Assembly: GCA_002495905.1 (NCBI GenBank)
Contig: DAHJ01000033.1
Coordinates: 2,653-26,726, forward strand
Direction: 5' to 3'
Source of the DNA: Thaumarchaeota archaeon UBA223
GTDB taxonomy: Archaea > Thermoproteota > Nitrososphaeria > Nitrososphaerales > UBA57
Length of the DNA stretch: 24,074 nt
Position numbers and translations under genes: made by a program. Below the pieces are notes generated by a model. That model worked only from the letters and a program-made list of their open reading frames with translations. It did not search any database and had not been told where the DNA came from. Numbering within the stretch: position 1 is the first letter of the stretch; each line of letters opens with the position of its first letter. Below, piece by piece: positions 23,436-24,074 of the stretch.

Positions 23436-23774
23436 CTAAATTGTTTCTATGTACATAGTTACTGGATTATCATTAGCCATTTTATCCCATAATTCTGTAT
23501 CGTATATCTGAACTAATTGGATATCATTAGTTTTTGCTTTACCAGTTGTAATTACTGTGTTCTCATTTTCTGTTGTAAAATTAATTTTCACATTTTTTTC
23601 AACCTCTTGAAATTCTTCAGGAATTAATATCTCTTTATCTCCATATTTTATGTAAATTGGAATCTCTATATCGTCATTAAAAATTTTTCCAGAAATATTT
23701 GATTCTGTTAAATTTACATCAACTTGGAATTTTACTGGAAATTCTATTTTCTGATTTTCTTTTTTTCTATTCAC
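23436..23774 (-). CDS. Small conserved-looking protein of unknown function
   Basis: This 112-residue acidic protein has alternating hydrophobic/polar stretches (FPVKFQVDVNLTES, ISGKIFNDDIEIPIYIKY, VKINFTTENENTVITTGKA) that suggest a beta-sandwich. There is no Cys, no signal peptide and no membrane helix. GTG 23774 is the first usable start, but the frame stays open for about 26 codons upstream without any ATG, GTG or TTG (back to a TAG near 23850), so the N-terminus is uncertain. It precedes the SDR gene and is divergent from the peroxiredoxin. I do not recognise the family. Confidence 0.55.
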   Translation of the reverse strand: MNRKKENQKIEFPVKFQVDVNLTESNISGKIFNDDIEIPIYIKYGDKEILIPEEFQEVEKNVKINFTTENENTVITTGKAKTNDIQLVQIYDTELWDKMANDNPVTMYIETI

Positions 23775-23869
23775 ATCAAATTGTTTTCTTTCTTCATTTA
23801 AATCTGTGAGACTGCTATTTTCAAAATTATCTCTATGATTATTCTATTTGTTCCGGTATTTTCATAATG

Positions 23870-23880
23870 TTTATATATAC
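23870..23880. promoter_or_regulatory. TATA box upstream of the peroxiredoxin gene
   Basis: TTTATATATAC on the plus strand would place transcription start near 23900, inside the palindrome at 23893-23911. Because TATATA is symmetric it could also serve the divergent 23774 gene. Confidence 0.45.
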
Positions 23881-23892
23881 AACGCCATTATA

Positions 23893-23911
23893 ATTATAAC
23901 GGGGTTATAAT
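23893..23911. promoter_or_regulatory. Perfect 8-bp inverted repeat, probable operator of the peroxiredoxin gene
   Basis: ATTATAAC-GGG-GTTATAAT is a perfect palindrome with a 3-bp spacer. It sits about 20 bp after the TATA box and spans the expected start of transcription, a placement suited to repression. An extra half-site, ATTATAA, overlaps just upstream (23887-23893). Confidence 0.55.
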
Positions 23912-23955
23912 AATGAACCAAAATACAAAAAATAACAAAAATGGAGGAACTGCGT

Positions 23956-24074
23956 ATGTCTCTTAGAATAAATGACGACGCACCTGATTTTAAAATAGAA
24001 ACCACTCAAGGTGAAATTTCATTTCATGATTGGATTGGTGAAGGATGGGCTGTTTTGTTTTCACATCCAAAAGA
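23956..24074 (+). CDS. Peroxiredoxin (AhpC/TSA, Prx6-like), 5' end (partial)
   Basis: The first 39 codons are in the window. The peptide runs MSLRINDDAPDFKIETTQGE, then FHDWIGEGWAVLFSHPK, matching the N-terminus of archaeal 1-Cys/Prx6-type peroxiredoxins, where FSHPxDFTPVCTTE with the peroxidatic Cys would follow just beyond the window edge. The family reduces H2O2 and alkyl hydroperoxides in the cytoplasm. GGAGG at 23943-23947 supports ATG 23956, with a leader of about 55 nt. A short upstream frame (ATG 23913 to TAG 23966) overlaps the start. Confidence 0.88.
   Translation, partial: MSLRINDDAPDFKIETTQGEISFHDWIGEGWAVLFSHPK

Noticed and set aside
1..24074. CRISPR arrays, prophage, integrase or defence genes
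   Set aside because: No spaced direct-repeat array and no mobile-element or defence-protein motifs were found; the window is mostly core metabolism and translation.

Overview
The window looks like a chromosomal segment of an ammonia-oxidising archaeon (Nitrososphaeria/Thaumarchaeota, Nitrosopumilus-like). This rests on strong A+T richness, an 11-subunit complex I operon that runs into an isoprenoid diphosphate synthase gene with no nuoE/F/G, archaeal-type PheS/PheT and TrpRS, a 5S rRNA gene that is not next to 16S/23S, tRNA introns with bulge-helix-bulge (BHB) splice sites, and start codons placed either just after GGAGGTGATC-like ribosome binding sites or about 26 nt behind a TATA box (leaderless). 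The assignment is inference; no marker gene such as amoA or 16S is present.

Region 1 (1-10837, + strand) is a tightly packed complex I operon: nuoB (3' end only), C, D, H, I, J, K, an extra NuoM-like pump, L, M and N. Genes overlap or abut by a few bases and several start at TTG. There are four antiporter-like subunits rather than three, and the lateral-helix region of NuoL is longer than usual, as in described complex I variants with a fourth pump.

Region 2 (10821-16876) holds a polyprenyl (probably geranylgeranyl) diphosphate synthase on the minus strand, a 326-nt gap with GC-rich, structured sequence, a membrane-anchored cyclophilin on the plus strand, and a minus-strand trpS-pheS-pheT block.

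Region 3 (16974-20145) holds 5S rRNA, a DUF1512-like membrane protein with a small zinc-ribbon protein, a type II methionine aminopeptidase (minus strand), archaeal phosphopantetheine adenylyltransferase, and tRNA-Trp(CCA) interrupted by two introns (21 nt in the anticodon stem, 62 nt at 37/38).

Region 4 (20162-24074) is the least ordinary. It has a cobalamin-binding protein with the CarH-type photoreceptor signature W-x9-EH and a GERH ligand motif, but with an unfamiliar N-terminal domain in place of MerR. Divergent from it is a tandem pair of paralogous four-helix membrane proteins. Then come an NDUFA9-like SDR fused to a membrane domain, a small unknown protein, and the 5' end of a peroxiredoxin gene behind a perfect 19-bp palindromic operator that covers the predicted transcription start. 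The best candidate for an undescribed system is the B12 protein with its divergent membrane pair.
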